Below, piece by piece: positions 63,386 through 64,000 of a stretch of DNA of 64,000 nucleotides. Position numbers and translations under genes: made by a program. Source of the stretch: Adineta ricciae. Taxonomy: Eukaryota > Rotifera > Eurotatoria > Adinetida > Adinetidae. The DNA is taken from contig CAJNOJ010000149.1 of assembly GCA_905250025.1 (NCBI GenBank), forward strand, positions 186,001-250,000. The letters are read 5' to 3'. Each line of letters opens with the position of its first letter. Position 1 is the stretch's first letter. Under the pieces are notes generated by a model that saw only the letters and a program-made list of their open reading frames with translations, made no database searches and was not told the DNA's origin.

Positions 63386-64000
63386 TGTTCGAGGTTTTAA
63401 ATCTATGATGTATACACTTGCTGATGATGGCTGCATGATGGTATAAAAACAGTAAAGCTGTATCGTTAATTTTGACTTGTCGTTATTTTACTTTTGTTTA
63501 TAAATCTTTATTTATATAATACGTTATGCACGAATGATTCAGTATTCTCGCAAACAAAAATCACTTTTTCCTGTTTCTAGTCCTATAAGAAACGATTATT
63601 GCAAATTTATGATTACACATTAATTGTTAAAAACCACTAATATACATGAATATTTGTATTTATTTGTGTTAATATGTTGCGCACTAACTTATACATAAAT
63701 ATTTCTATCTCGAACGATATAACGCAGACAGTAAATTTACATTTTGCGATATTCATCAAGTAGACTTTGCCCTGATAACTTTAAGTATAATTCGAGGATA
63801 TATAATGTTTATCAGTACATTTCTCTAAAAGAGAGTGTGGATATCACTCTTGCTTTTGTGCGTAAACATAGACGTTATATATTCAGATTTTATTGTGACT
63901 AGTATTCGTGAATCCAGGCACAACGCAAGTTGGTCATCTCTATATATGTAATTGTTTCCTTTCCTCCTTCGATCTAACATTTTTCACACAGATATATGCA
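63386..64000. other. Right-end region without recognisable genes
   Basis: AT-rich sequence with stop codons in all frames. No repeats beyond the preceding satellite and no RNA gene are seen. Confidence 0.35.

Overview
The window looks like nuclear DNA from a small invertebrate, most likely a bdelloid rotifer (Adineta/Rotaria type). It is AT-rich and densely packed. Most introns are about 45-65 bp with GT..AG ends. The genes are typical metazoan ones (NPRL3, AK5, CFAP47, BNIP3, eIF4B, ELAV, UBE2Z, PPM1G, tailless). A KCTD-TLDc protein and an F-box family of the kind common in bdelloids are also present. The taxon is an inference from these traits; no rRNA or mitochondrial marker is present. 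CDS coordinates are genomic spans that include introns, and splice sites were read by eye.

Left part (1-25.5 kb), all on the minus strand: the 5' two thirds of NPRL3 (GATOR1 subunit); a JmjN/JmjC-like protein carrying two RRM domains; a tandem family of an intact AK5-type adenylate kinase, a catalytically degraded AK5 copy and a solo RIIa-like docking module; and a ~14.8 kb CFAP47 gene. One unusually large CFAP47 intron (~19.70-21.11 kb) hosts two tiny secreted cysteine-rich peptide genes, one on each strand.

Middle part (26-44.6 kb): BNIP3/NIX-type mitophagy receptor (+), then minus-strand genes: a minimal EF-hand-like protein with a histidine tail, an intronless KCTD-TLDc protein, an RA-domain (RASSF-like) protein, a kelch protein, a MAM-domain type I membrane protein and a large coiled-coil protein.

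Right part (45-64 kb), all on the plus strand: eIF4B, an ELAV-like RNA-binding protein, UBE2Z, PPM1G, a very basic small protein, a tailless (NR2E1) nuclear receptor, then a decayed region. That region holds an F-box-family pseudogene broken by a stop codon, a MITE insertion and a frameshift, followed by a 64-bp dimeric satellite with inverted-repeat ends.

Several left-side genes fit cilium function (CFAP47, AK5 with RIIa-type docking domains). Their close head-to-tail spacing, with splice acceptors just upstream of start codons, suggests SL trans-splicing or an operon-like arrangement. There is no single spectacular new system. The most unusual items are the JmjC-RRM protein with a damaged iron site, the AK5 decay series, the nested peptide genes and the MITE caught inside a coding exon.
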